A DNA stretch of 64,000 nt from Scalesia atractyloides (Eukaryota; Streptophyta; Magnoliopsida; Asterales; Asteraceae): positions 82,003,978 to 82,067,977 of the forward strand of contig CAMTDV010000003.1 in the NCBI GenBank assembly GCA_947069175.1, in the 5' to 3' direction. The stretch's first letter is position 1, and each line of letters opens with the position of its first letter. The notes under the pieces are model-generated. The model was not told the origin of the DNA and did not search any database. It worked only from the letters and a program-made list of their open reading frames with translations. Shown here piece by piece: positions 22,811 to 34,286 of this stretch. The position numbers and the translations under genes are program-made.

Positions 22811-25155
22811 TATTGACCAATGCTCCCGTCGTTTTCATGGATTTGATGAATAGGGTGTCCAAACCCTACCTCGATCGTTTTGTTATTGTCTTTATCGATG
22901 ATATTCTTATTTATTCCAAGACCAAATTAGATCATGAACGACACTTTCGACTTATCCTAACACTTTTGAAAACCGAAAAGCTCTATGCTAAGTTTTCAAA
23001 ATGTGAATTTTGGTTAAAAGAAGTTCAATTTCTTGGTCATGCCGTCAACGACAAAGGAATTCATGTCGACCCTGCAAAGATTAAAGAAGTGCAAGAATGA
23101 CAAGCTCCACGCACTCCTACCGAAGTTAGATCTTTCCTCGGTTTAGCTGGTTATTATTGACGTTTCATCTCCAATTTCTCTCGTATTGCCTTACCACTCA
23201 CAGCCTTAACTCATAAGGGCAAGCCCTTCGTTTGGGGGCCTAAGCAGGAAGAGGCTTTTCAAACCTTGAAATAAAAACTTTGTGACATACCTATTCTCAC
23301 TCTCCCTAACGGTTGTGAAGACTTTGTGGTCTATTGTGACGCATCAGGACAGGGACTAGGGTGTGTCTTAATGCAAAGAGGAAAGGTGATAGCCTACGCC
23401 TCAAGGCAAATCAAAAAGTACATGAAAAGAATTGCACCACTCACGACCTGGAACTTGCAGCAGTCGTGTTCACCCTAAAGATATGGAGACATTATCTCTA
23501 CGGTACCTAGTGTGAAATTTACACTAACCACAAGAGCCTCCAATATATCTTCAATCAGAAAGAGCTAAACATGAGGCAACGATGATGGGTTGAACTTTTG
23601 AATGATTACGATTGTGAAATCCGTTATCACCCTGGTAAAGCCAATGTTGTAGCTGATGCCCTTAGTCGGAAAGTATACGCTAACTCCATTCATCTTTTGT
23701 GTTCACAAATCGTAACTGATCATCAAAACCGCATTCGCGCAGCTCAACATACTTCTGTCATGAAAAATGATGTACGAGATGAATTGTCTTGTGGATCTGA
23801 AACCAAGTTAGAATCCAAGTCCGATGGTATCCTTTACTACCTAAATCATATATAGGTACCTGATCATGACAATCTTCGTACTTTTCTCATGAATGAGGCC
23901 CACAAAACACGATACTCTATACATCCAGGTGCTGATAAGATGTATCAAGATCTACGATACTCTTATTGGTGGCCTGGCATGAAGAAGGTTATCGCCATTT
24001 TTGTCTCCAAGTGCCTCACATGTTCAAAGGTTAAAGCTGAACATCAAAGACCCTCAGGATTACTCGTTCAACCCGAAATACCCGTTTGGAAGTGGGAAAA
24101 CATAACCATGGATTTTATTACCGGGTTACCTTGCACCTCCAGCGGGCATGACATGATTTGGGTTATTGTCGATCGCCTTACTAAATCAGCTCATTTCATT
24201 CCAATCCGCGAAGACTATAAAACGAGAAGTTAGCTCGTATTTACATCGATGAAATTGTAAGTCGACACGGTGTGCCTTTGAGCATCATCTAGGATAGAGA
24301 TGGACGTTTTACTTCACGAACATGACAAGCCGTACAATCAGCGTTATGTACACGCTTAGATCTCAGCACCGCATTTCACCCTCAAACTGATGGTCAATCT
24401 GAGCGCACACCCTTGAAGACATGTTGCGAGCATGTGTCATAGACTTCAAGGGCAATTGGGATACACACCTACCATTAGTGGAATTTTCATACAATAATAG
24501 CTATCATTCGAGCATCGGTATGGCTCATTTTGAAGCATTATACGGTCGTAAGTGCCGAGCACCGGTATGTTGGCACGATCGATGAGACACAAATCACTGA
24601 CCAGCATTAATTCAAGAAACAACCGACAAGATTCTTCAAATCCGCAATAATCTTCTAGCAACCCAGAGTCGTCAAAAGAGTTACGCTGATAAACGATGAA
24701 AACCACTCGAGTTTTGTGTTGGCGATCAACTACTTTTGAAAGTATCACCATGGAAGGGAGTTGTTCGTTTTGGACAAAAAGGCAAGCTAGCACCTTGCTA
24801 TGTGAGACCATTCAAAATACTCGAGAGAGTTGGTCCGGTAGCCGACAAGCTTGACCTACCAGAAGAACTCAGCAAGATTCATCCCACGTTCTATGTATCC
24901 AACTTGAAAAAGTGCCTTGCCGACGAACACCTCCATATACCGTTGGAAGATATTCAGATTGATGAATCGATGCATTTTGTAGAACAACCTGTAGAAATCA
25001 TGGACTTCGGTGAGAAACGTTTAAGATGAAGCCGAATTCCGATAGTCAGCGTTCGTTGGGAGTCAAAACGAGGACCTGAGTTTACTTGGGAACGAGAAGA
25101 CTCAATGCGTGAAAAATACCCTCATCTCTTTCAAGTCAAACCTACTACTACTTAA
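22811..25155 (+). pseudogene. Truncated Tekay-lineage pol (element D): RT, RNase H, integrase, chromodomain
   Basis: Starts abruptly inside RT (TNAPVVFMDLMNRV), so the LTR, gag, protease and RT N-terminus are missing. The RT catalytic box FIDDILIYS is present. RNase H includes YCDASGQGLGCVLMQRGKVI and ends WRYHPGKANVVADALSRK-like. Integrase has the zinc motif (H of HPGADKMY, then CLTC) and TMDFITGLP. The C-terminus has a chromodomain-like RWESKRGPEFTWE, typical of chromoviruses, and ends at TAA 25153-25155. At least eight in-frame stops or shifts occur, so it is dead. It is immediately followed by a polypurine tract and its 3' LTR. Confidence 0.9.
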
Positions 25156-25174
25156 ATTTCGGGACGAAATTTCT

Positions 25175-25189
25175 AAAAGTAGGGGATAC
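25175..25189 (+). promoter_or_regulatory. Polypurine tract of element D
   Basis: AAAAGTAGGGGATAC abuts the LTR start TGTAAC. It follows the AATTTCGGGACGAAATTTC block typical of chromovirus 3' ends. Confidence 0.8.
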
Positions 25190-27444
25190 TGTAACATTTG
25201 TCGTATAACGGGTTCTAAAACCCACTCCAATTTTTCTAATGCAAGTATACGCTATGATTCATTACGCTTTTATGCCAAGTGTTTTAGAATTCGTTATACT
25301 ATTAGTGGTAAATAATAAATAATGAATAATAAAGTTCAAAGTAATAATAATATTAATATAAATAACAAAAATAATAAAACAAGAAAAGGGTGTGGATCGT
25401 GGGTATCGAACCCGGGTCTCCACCCAAACAATACATACAACACACCACTACACTACACACACATGTTTGAACCAAACCCAAATCAAATCAGCTTTATACC
25501 AAAACAACCCTCTGAAATCTAAATCCAAACAACCGCCCTGTAAGCGACTGTAACTCCCAAATCAATCACCATAAATTCAGTTTCCATTACTAATTAAACC
25601 AAGAAACCGTTCCCAATCATGAGTTAGAGTCAATCATGGGGCCAACTTAATCAATTCGGTTACACAATCATTCGATCATCAATTCTTTGACCGAAACTAT
25701 CGAACCGAAATCCAACTTGAACCCACACCTTCAACTATATATAGCGATCCATGAACTCTTGTAGAACTCGCTCACACTCGCCATACACTCTGCACACTCT
25801 CTTTTTCTTAAAAACATTCACCGAAATAACCTTCAGTCGCCGGAAAACCTCGCCGGAGATCAGGAAGACACCTCTGTTGGTATATCATATACTCTTCTCT
25901 TTTACTAATTAATCATAATCTCGTATAAAAGTTGAATTGTTAATCATCACAACCAGATTGGGTTCTAATCCTTTCGGTGTTTGAAATGATGAAGATGAAG
26001 CGAAGTAAGTGTTTAAGAGAAATAAAAACCGGTATATAAACCGGGTTAGACACACACTCCAGTGGTGGACTGTGTGCATTTGAAATGCATGATCCCGGGT
26101 TCGAGTCTCACACACAGTAATTCCTTATATAATCCAAACCTTTTTATAACTAAAGTATAAAAAACTTAAATTGTATATAAATTTAATTAAAATTCCATAT
26201 CCTTCGGGTTAGTCACACAACCCAATTGATCGGGCTGTGTGAAACACGAAGCAAAGTGCACGGGTTCGAGTCCGGTCGGTTACATGTTTTTGAAATTACC
26301 AAAACTTTTTAAAATAACAAGATTATGGTTTAGATCAGTAAGTGTATATATAATTAAATTCGGATATATTCCGGGTTAAACACGTAGCTCAGTTGGTAGA
26401 GCTGCGTGCACGTAAATGGAAGGTCACAGGTTCGAGTCCCACACGGTGCATATAATAACCCGGTTCGACCCGCTAAGGAGCATATTTTTTAAGTTAACCT
26501 TTTGTTTATTTTACTTCAAAAACTATAAAAATATTTAATAAAATAAGTCCTTTTTAACCATAAAAATTAGTAACAAATACTATAAAATTATCTAAAAACT
26601 CTAATAAAGTTCATTAAATAATAATACAAATTTTAAGTAAATATATTTACCGAAGTATACATGAATATTTAGGTTAGCTTTTCTCATCGGTTGGTATCTT
26701 TAAATCGCGCGCGCTCGTTATCAAATCAAGAACGCACCCACTGTGAGTGAATTCCTACAAATTACCCCTTTTATTCATGTTTTGGGGTGTATCATGTGGC
26801 ATTTTATTTATATCATTTATTCAACACTTGTGCTATTACCATTATATGAACTAACGTGCTATGTGATATTTGGTGTATTGTTATTTGGGGTTATACTTTC
26901 TCATTTCAGTCAAGCTCTCACATTAGGCCCATTTGTTCCCTGTTACATACGGGTAGAGCGTCGCGTTGCCTAATTAGATCGGCTCTGTTTGATTGAGCCT
27001 TGATTTCACAGCACATCATTTATCGTGCTCACATGTACATTGCTAGATGATTATGTGGTTTTTGGTTAGATTACATATACGTTTGCTCATATTTGGTTTA
27101 TGCAAATTTATTAAATTAATAAACAAATCAATTCTTTCTTATGTTTAAACGAGATTCACTCGCCAATTTTTGTTGACCCAAATCTCTATTTTTACATATG
27201 ATACAGGTGATCAGGTTGAAGCAAGGAACACATAGGACTTGGGTCTTAGAAGAAATATAAAGCGTTACTTGAATGTCTTGTTTAGAACAATTTTTTTGTG
27301 CTTGTATGGGTTATGTGTTGGTTGGAATAATTCTTTTAATTTCAAATAAATATATGAAACTTTTATAATAGTAAATGTCATGAGCTTTGATGAAAACCCA
27401 ATCATGCCCCGACTACCATATCCGCTGCGGGTCAGGGTGTGGCA
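25190..27444 (+). repeat. 3' LTR of Tekay element D (2255 bp)
   Basis: Begins TGTAACATTTG and ends GTGTGGCA (expected GTGTGACA). It is the same family as 54275-56894 and 59690-62480. It carries three hairpin-plus-B-box modules (26051-26440) and one minus-strand B-box-like site near 25401. One GGCTC...GAGCC unit lies at about 26973. A TATATATAG motif is at about 25734. Confidence 0.88.
26051..26440 (+). repeat. Three tRNA-like hairpin/B-box modules in LTR D
   Basis: Hairpins start at 26051, 26214 and 26381 (steps 163 and 167 bp). Each is followed about 20 nt later by a B-box-like site (CGGGTTCGAGTCT at 26096, CGGGTTCGAGTCC at 26261, AGGTTCGAGTCCC at 26428). The second hairpin has a different inner stem (CCC/GGG) but still pairs. 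Confidence 0.8.
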
Positions 27445-28387
27445 ATAGTAATGTTACCTCAGATCGATGCTCGATTAAGAACCGGTGTGGCTTGATCGAT
27501 ATTGGCGATCTTCGCCAGAGTGACCAGCGGCGCTTAACTTGACAACAGAGAGCAATATTTTAGTGTACGCACATGATGGTATGTGATTGTGTGCTAGAAA
27601 ACGAGTAGAGCATTATTTGCATAATTTCGGCCAAAAATTTGAACTCGATTAAGAAGGATTTGACAGTTGTAAACACGTAGAATGTGACAATTAAATAGCA
27701 TTTAATAACATATATTTTAGGGTTTCAAAAATCGGGCTGTATGAAGTATGGTAAAAAAAATTAAACGTTACCCCTAAAATCTTGGTTAGATCCGCCACTG
27801 CATTGGGAATGGCCTAATGATGTTGGTGAGTTGGATAAAGTGTAGGATAGATAAAAGTAATGGGTTAAATCTCTATGATATATAAGTTTAGCTATTTAAA
27901 AAAAATGTTAAATAGTATAAATTATCATCTAAACACATATACATTTAAATTATATAAAATGTTAAAAGGACCTTTTTTCTACTGATAACAAGTTATTCGA
28001 TAAAACTTTGTATTTTCAAATGGTAATAGTTCAATCCTTTTATTGAAAAGAAAAAAACTATAGCTTATACATGAAAAATGTAGAGGTGGTTAAGGAAATA
28101 TACATTATTATACCTATTTTTAACGGCTTAAATTATATTAAATCTGTCTTTCGTGGGGCTCGAACCCTTGACCTCAAAGGGACCAACACCTACCTATCGA
28201 GAGCAAAGCGGACAATATTGGTAGTATGAGAGGCTGCGTGTTACAAATGATATTAAAGCACTTTTGTGTCGTTCGGGATGATGGGGGCAAAATTCATCGA
28301 GGAAGATGAGTCTCTCAGGGGGTGTTTGTAGCGATATTGAAAAGAATAACATAGACCACCGTAACACCCTAGGTAAATCCTACATTG
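27445..28387. repeat. Direct repeat X, right copy (943 bp)
   Basis: Starts exactly where LTR D ends and matches 21851-22810 throughout. Differences are mainly single bases and small indels. It runs on into the full Cassandra-like LTR, unlike the left copy. Confidence 0.85.
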
Positions 28388-28650
28388 GTCATGGCCGGAA
28401 CAGATTCTTGATTCATGAGATATGTCTCGCCACTTAAATCATCAACACGTTTTAGACTTAGTTGGCTTTGAAGCACATTAAAACTCCACAGTTAGGCATG
28501 CTTAGATGAGAGCAGTACCAGGATGGAAGACTTTTTAGAAAGTCTCCACAAAGTCAACCAAAAACAAATCCATATGAGACGGGTATTACATACAAATGGT
28601 TGATAACCTCGGCTCTCACGACAAACAATATTTTAAGCTGACTATTTTGA
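28360..28650 (+). mobile_element. Cassandra-like TRIM LTR remnant with 5S rRNA-like core
   Basis: Starts CGTAACACCCTAGG (TGTAACACCC expected). The 5S-like part spans about 28468-28549: CTCCACAGTTAGGCATGCTT matches the 5S A-box region, and GAGAGCAGTACCAGGATGG matches the 5S C-box region. Cassandra elements are known to carry 5S sequence in their LTRs. The right end could not be fixed, and no second complete LTR is seen. The 5S promoter is diverged, so transcription is doubtful. Confidence 0.72.
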
Positions 28651-29153
28651 CGTTGCAATATGCATGTTTGTAGTTTACCCTTATATCGTAAAGTTTTGCC
28701 CCTTTATAGTTCTGTTTTTTTTTCTCTTACAACTTTAATATGTAATTCTTTTATAAATTTTTTGAATATACTATTTTTATCTATGCTTCTGTGTATATTT
28801 TATTCAAAACTGAGTTATACGTGATAGTGCAAGTCATCAAAGCACAAACGAAAAAGTCATCAACGCTCCTTCAAGGTTTCATTTTTTTATTTTTTTCACA
28901 TGAAACCTTTAAAATATAATGTTTTATAAAAAATCTGGCTTTTCCGTTATAATGTGATTATTTTGACAATTTTTCAACTTGAAATTTTGTTCATGGGGCA
29001 AATATTAATATACAGATTGTTGAAACCAAGTCCTACAAATTTCAGTAACCCTGTGGCAACCCGCGTATTTTGGCCACTAGTATGTCTATATTTGTATGTA
29101 TATGTATGTGTGTGCCCACATATACATACATACACTATGGCTGGTTTTCATAC
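28651..29153. other. Intergenic DNA, no gene seen
   Basis: AT-rich sequence followed by a TATGTATGTGTGTG-like simple-sequence stretch at about 29083-29135. No gene supported. Confidence 0.6.
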
Positions 29154-29584
29154 AAAGGGATACTAGATTTAAATAACCCGAATTTTCACCAATTGACTGA
29201 TAAACTCCAAACTTTTGATTTGTACATCAGCACTCCCAACTTTCAACTTGTTGGCTGGTAACGCATTTTAACTAACTAAACCTTAACCCAGTTAGCTGAT
29301 GTCAGCTGCCACATCATCAACAAATGTCATGTCAGCTACCACATCAGATATCATGTCATAAAAATGACATGTCAGCTGTCACGTCATAAAAAATGCCACA
29401 TCAGTAAAAAGGGCCGTATCAGATGTCACGTCAGCAAAAACTAACTGAGTTAGAGTTCAGATAGTTAAGGAGTGTTATCGGCCAATAAGTTAAAAGTTGG
29501 GAGTGCTAATGTACAAATCAAAAGTTAGAAGTATTATCTGTCAATTGGTGAAAGTTCGGGTTATTTAAATCTAATATCCCTTTT
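29154..29584. mobile_element. Long-arm inverted-repeat element (about 430 bp)
   Basis: The left arm from AAAGGGATACTAGATTTAAA pairs with a right arm ending at ATCTAATATCCCTTT over about 100 bp, with roughly 88-90% match. The centre (29290-29450) repeats ATGTCAGCTGYCACATCA-type motifs. It has no ORF. The shape fits a Mutator-like or foldback miniature element; no clear target duplication was found. Confidence 0.75.
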
Positions 29585-31053
29585 TTTATTAATAAACATA
29601 AGAATTCTTAAAAACAAACAAAAGCCTTTTTTATTAATCCAGAAAATCCATCATAGGGCCCACCAACAACCTTCTGGAATAGTTGGCTCGATAGGACCTC
29701 AGCCCCTCCAAACTCAAACTCGTCCACCTCACCCCTCTTATCGCTACCCTCGTCCACTTTAGTCGTCCGGATTTCAAACCAACGCATCGGACAGTGCGTT
29801 AGAGATGCTCTTACGTGCTTGCTAAGAAATTTTGTGAACATGTGTTTAGTTGGTATTGATAGTGAAATCATAGCAACTGACAAATGAATCTGGAATAAAA
29901 CAAAAGTTTAGATTGTATTGATGGTGGAAGCAACACCAAAATTAATGAATCTAGAAGAAAAAAAACATTTTGGATAGGATTGATGGTGGAATTGATATCT
30001 TCAAAAGTATAAATAAGTGGTCTAATATATATTTGTTTTCTTATTAAAAAGGCGAATTCATTAATTGATAATTACTTTCTACACAACATATAATATTGAA
30101 TACACGAAGGAATCTGTCCTAACACGTCTCTTCTTTTTACTACAGTACTATAAAATTTATTTAACATACAATAATTCCTACTTTGTGTTCATTTAATAAT
30201 CTTCTTATAATTAATACATCATTTAACAAACATCTTATAACTCATACGTTATATGATAAACTTCTCCTAATCAAAACGTCATTTAATGATAAACGAGTGA
30301 CATAGGTAATCTTTAATGAGGCTTCAAATGGATAATTTCTATTGAACCGGTCAAACGGCTCAAGTGATCCATTCCTTTTGTCATTTTATACAAAACCATG
30401 TTAAAAGTATCGTGGTGTGCGTTCTTTTTATCCCCGGTTCTAAAGACATATCTAGATATAAGAGTCATAAAAACATATATATGCATACAATTACATAAAA
30501 ACTAGCAGAATAACTTATTGTAATACAAATTTTTTATAGTCATCTAATTACGTAGATATCTCGATATACACAACTAAATAAATTAAAAGTACTTAGCCTG
30601 AATATTAGGAACCATGCCCCCACTAGCGTGGTGCTAATTCGGTCGTTAGTGGCGTGGCGTGGCGTGAAGCACCACCCTTAAGGGGTTATTGTTGATTAAA
30701 TCAAAGAGGGCGTGGGGACCACCCACAACGGTCATCTGATGATTCAAAAATAAAAAATAAAAAATTTAAAAATTCTCTCTCTCTCTCTATATATATATAT
30801 ACATATTTCACAATTTTTCTAATCACACATTCAAACCCTCAAAGTTCTTCTCATCTTTGCGTTAATCATTACAAATTTTCTATAAGATAAAATGTTTCTA
30901 TGGAGCAATATCGACTCGAACAACCCGTATAACTAGGACCAAAACTCACCAAATATCTAAAACACATGGAATACCCTGAAAACACCAAACACTTACCTCT
31001 ACTCTTCCAATGTATTCATCGGTTGTTATCAGGGTTTTTTTAATAAAAAAATA
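29585..31053. other. Intergenic DNA with degraded transposon scraps
   Basis: GTGCGTTAGAGATGCTCTTA at about 29786 looks like a miniature-element end. A CT/TA microsatellite lies at about 30775-30803. The segment from ATGTTTCTATGGAGC (30891) onward reads like a broken Asn/Pro/Gln-rich ORF start (SNNPYN-stop-DQNSPN), reminiscent of a PIF/Harbinger accessory ORF; this is a weak impression only. The ORF on 29608-29883 (minus) overlaps the transposon scrap and is not supported. Confidence 0.45.
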
Positions 31054-31691
31054 CCAAACAGTTATCTAACACTATTCCTTGTTATGCGCTTTTGATACCA
31101 TATACAATTGACTAACACACTTCCCTTTTCAAGAATTCTTCAATCTCCATCTACCAATGAAAATAGTCTTATATCCTTTGTACCAAATGCCAAGGCACTT
31201 TCACATTCCAATGTAACTCTATACATGTTTTCCATTTCCATGGTAATTAAGGGTTTGACAAAGTCATCATCTGTATCTGTAAATCACAAAAGGTGTTTCA
31301 TTCCTTTCCCCATATTTTTTAGCAAATAACTTATATAATCTTTAACTCTATTTATCAATCTATATATTTATTCAATATCAGACTTGAACTCTCAATTATA
31401 TGAGATGAGACACCTTTTTTATAACCCTTAATATCGCTAGGCCACGTGCTCGTTGGTGACTTCCTTATATGACTTGTAGTTAAATCAGCTTTGCGATACG
31501 ATATGATTGGAATACGTGTCGCTTTGCAATATTTTGTTTTCTTAATATGTGATTGGAATTTGTGTAAAAGGATATAAGACTCGTTTCATTGGTAGATGGA
31601 GACTGAAGAATCCTTAAAAAGGGAATTTAGGTAGTCAATTGTATATTGTATCAAAAGGGTATCACGGGGAATAGTGTTCGGCAACTGTGTT
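31054..31691. mobile_element. Second long-arm inverted-repeat element (about 640 bp)
   Basis: Arms 31054-31178 and 31570-31691 pair over about 120 bp, including TTGATACCATATACAATTGA against TCAATTGTATATTGTATCAA and CATCTACCAATGAAA against its complement. It has no coding capacity. The sequence just beyond the right arm (31660-31810) recurs in diverged form at 31893-32016. Confidence 0.7.
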
Positions 31692-32016
31692 ATATTTCTT
31701 CATTGATCATCATCTTTTTTTAATTATTTTGTATTTTACTTTTAGGTCTTCAACTTCGTTAACATCTTTAGCCTTTCTATTTTTAAAAAGCTTTCTTTTT
31801 TTGGTAAAGTTTGTGTTAATGCGTTTTTAGTCCTTCTGCTTAACTTTGGTAGTGTACATGTTTAGTACCTCTACTAAAGGCCATGGCCAGGAATAGTGTG
31901 AGGCAACCTGACACTTCCTCATTGATTGTGGCATTTTTTGTTTTAGATATTTTGTATATTGCTTTAAAACCTTCAACTCTGCTTCTATTTTAAAAAGCTT
32001 TCTTTTTATTGGTTAA
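31692..32016. repeat. Diverged direct duplication
   Basis: GGAATAGTGT...TTCATTGAT...AAAAAGCTTTCTTTTT occurs twice (about 31660-31810 and 31893-32016), with substitutions and indels. No gene. Confidence 0.5.
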
Positions 32017-32307
32017 TCTATACTATATTAATAAGCATATTCAAATGGTAACTTAAGGTAATTTGTCACTCCCTTAAAACTCCTTTAATGCATGAAGTAC
32101 AACATCTTTAAGCACAATATGTTTGAGCGGCCACATTTTGCATTCAAATTTTCAATTCCCACTCATCCCAGTCCCTCATACACCCCTGCCACGGATATAC
32201 ATAAAGGGTTTTGTAGATCATGTCTCACATTTTCAAAATCCTCTGGCCCATTTCTCTCTCTGACGATTTAAGAACATCAAGGCGATTTCACAAGATCCAA
32301 TCGATAG

Positions 32308-32490
32308 ATCCAAATGATTTGAGATCTTCACTGACCCTCTCTCATTTTCATCTCATCTCAGGTTCAGATCTCTCATTTTCATCTCATTCTCTCTAGATCC
32401 AAACGATTTGAGATCTTCACTGACCCTCTCTCATGTTCATTTCATCTAATCTCAGGTTCAGAACTCTCATTTTCATCTCATTTTCTCTGT
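32308..32490. repeat. Tandem duplication of about 90 bp
   Basis: GATCCAAATGATTTGAGATC...CTCTCATTTTCATCTCAT is repeated from about 32308 and again from about 32395, with small differences. C/T-rich and leader-like. Confidence 0.7.
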
Positions 32491-32616
32491 TTCTTCATCC
32501 ATTCAAGATCTAGATCTTTGTGAGTACCAACATTTCCTCTCTCATACGGTAATTATATTGTTTAATTTTCAATTTGTCGACAGAATTTTGAATGTTCTTA
32601 ATATAATGCTTTATAG

Positions 32617-32962
32617 CTCATCTGAAGATCAGGTCACTCGCTTAGAAGCTAAATGGTGCAACTTAAGGTAAACTAGATAAAACCAATTATTAATTCAAGT
32701 TAGAACTATGAACTTTATGGTAAAACAAAACCTGAATCTTGACCCCTCTTTGTTTACAGGTAGATGAAACGCCGCAGTCGATGCAACCGCAGCCAGCGCA
32801 GACGCAACAAGTTTATACGGTAAGCGATAGGTGCACTTTCACTAAAATGATTTCGTAATATATCTCAAGAAATAACAATAATATTAATCGTTATTGTTTG
32901 TCAGATTAGATCAACAACTGAGTGTAGCACGTCTGATTATGATGAAGAGAAATTGAAAGAAG
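32617..32962 (+). pseudogene. Three small exon-like fragments of unknown gene
   Basis: Candidate exons 32617-32667 (between TTTATAG and GTAAAC), 32760-32819 (between TTTACAG and GTAAGC) and 32905-32962 (between TTGTCAG and GTTTAA). The second is open and Gln/Pro-rich (VDETPQSMQPQPAQTQQVYT). Joining the first two in the apparent frame meets a stop, so they are likely captured or decayed gene pieces. I do not recognise the parent gene. Confidence 0.35.
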
Positions 32963-32976
32963 GTTTAAATTGGGTG

Positions 32977-33182
32977 ATACGTTTTCTTTGCTTTTTAGGG
33001 AGAAGATATGTGGTTCTCTCCTAGGGCTTACAAAACACAGGTTATTGGCGGCAGCCCGCCTTATTTAACATATAAAAAAACTCTATATGTTAAACATGGC
33101 GGACTGCTGCACGTAACCTGTGTTTTGTAACCCCTGTGGAGAGAAGCATCCATCTTCCTCTTACAAGGCAAAGAAAATTTAT
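32977..33182. repeat. Long imperfect hairpin (98-bp arms, 9-nt loop)
   Basis: The arms 32977-33074 and 33084-33182 are inverted copies. The inner 47 bp match at 40 positions; the first 17 (TTACAAAACACAGGTTA) are perfect. Outer parts match more loosely (TTTTCTTTGC..., CTCTCC...GGG). It could be a small inverted-repeat transposon or a young small-RNA precursor. Confidence 0.7.
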
Positions 33183-33316
33183 ATATGTAATTAGTCAAAC
33201 TACACTAAATTCAGTAAAAATATGTGTTGGATATAAAATATATGTTGGAATTGAACACAACAAAAGAACAGAGATAGAAAGTCAAAATATACTACAACCT
33301 CTGATCCAAACAATAA

Positions 33317-33850
33317 TGTAACATCTGCCCAAGTCAAGGTCTGCTGAAGACTAAATGTCCAAAGTCTTCCATAGCTAAACTCTGTTGAAGACAAAACTCT
33401 GCTCAAGTCTAAAGCTGAAAGTCTGTCAAGGCAAAGCTCTGCTAAAGACTAAAGTTAAAAGTCTGCCAAGGGAAAGCTCTGCTAAAGACTAAAGGTAAAA
33501 GGTCTGCTAAGACAAAGCTCTGCTGAAGATCAAAGCTAAAGGTCTGTCAAGGCAAAGCTTTGCTGAAGACCAACAGAGGATGTATCATTAGTGTTTTCTA
33601 TCAGTCCTTGTATTGTTTAGTGTATAGCAGTGGTTAGCTTAGCAGATGTTATTAGTTTGTTACTTTTTGTTAAGGGTCACTTTCATGCTGACATCATAAT
33701 AAGATGCATAGTGGTTAGGATTGTAGTATAAAAGAATAGTGCTTGTACTGTTCTATTTGATCACTTTCATCGATTATCAATCTAAGCTATCTTCCTTACA
33801 TTCTGTACGAACAAATTAGTGATCTTAGGCTGATGGGGAGATTATGAGTT
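33317..33850 (+). mobile_element. SIRE/Maximus-like LTR fragment
   Basis: Begins TGTAACATCTGCCCAAGTC and contains CTGCTGAAGAC-type repeats. A TATAAAAG at 33727 is followed by GTGCTTGTACTG, the usual layout of a copia LTR promoter. The right boundary was not resolved, and no target duplication was found. Confidence 0.5.
33421..33576. repeat. Four ~40-bp tandem repeats
   Basis: Units begin GTCTGNCAAGGCAAAGCTCT at 33421, 33461, 33502 and 33542, upstream of the TATA box of the LTR fragment. Confidence 0.85.
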
Positions 33851-33939
33851 ATATGCAAGTAATCATATTTACGAAAGCATGACAATGAAAACAATCTCTC
33901 AACTGTTATGAATTTAAGCAAACTTGACATAAATGTCCA

Positions 33940-34170
33940 CTGATGCAAACCATTGACTCGCTAATCACTGATGCAAACCAATGATACAAACCACTGATGC
34001 AAACCACTGACTCACTGATCAGAAACCACTGATGCAAAACCACTTATTCAACCACTGACTCACTAACCACTGATGCAAACCACTGACTTACTAACCACTG
34101 ATGCAAACCACTGACTCACTAACCACTAATGCAAACCACTGACTCACTGATCACAAACCACTGATTCAAT
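33940..34170. repeat. ~29-bp tandem repeats (CCACTGATGCAAA type)
   Basis: Irregular repeats of AACCACTGATGCAAACCACT plus GACTYACT, clearest at 34065 and 34094. A CACTGATGTTA...TACTCAGCAGTGGTTG phrase at about 34167-34203 recurs at about 35855-35880. Confidence 0.8.
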
Positions 34171-34286
34171 CACTGATGTTATTATACTCAGCAGTGGTTG
34201 TCTACCAAACACATGTAACGACTGTACTTTTAAATATGCTTTCACAAATGAAGCTGTAAATGATGGTTAATTTGGACCAACTGTAG

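Noticed and set aside
26381..26440. Candidate functional tRNA gene (and its equivalents at 55752 and 61142)
   Set aside because: A-box and B-box are excellent, but the acceptor stem is absent and the T stem pairs at only 2-3 positions. It is better described as a tRNA-derived module in an LTR.
21851..28387. X1 and X2 as the two LTRs of one element (TGTTAC...GTAACA ends)
   Set aside because: Similarity continues past both supposed termini on each copy, and the enclosed sequence ends in a complete unrelated Tekay LTR.
28468..28549. 5S rRNA gene
   Set aside because: Only part of 5S is recognisable, with several changes in promoter boxes, and it lies in an LTR-like context; no tandem 5S array.
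29041..29086. Helitron 3' end (GTGGC/GCCAC stem, then CTAGT)
   Set aside because: Stem is only 5 bp and no matching 5' TC end was found upstream.
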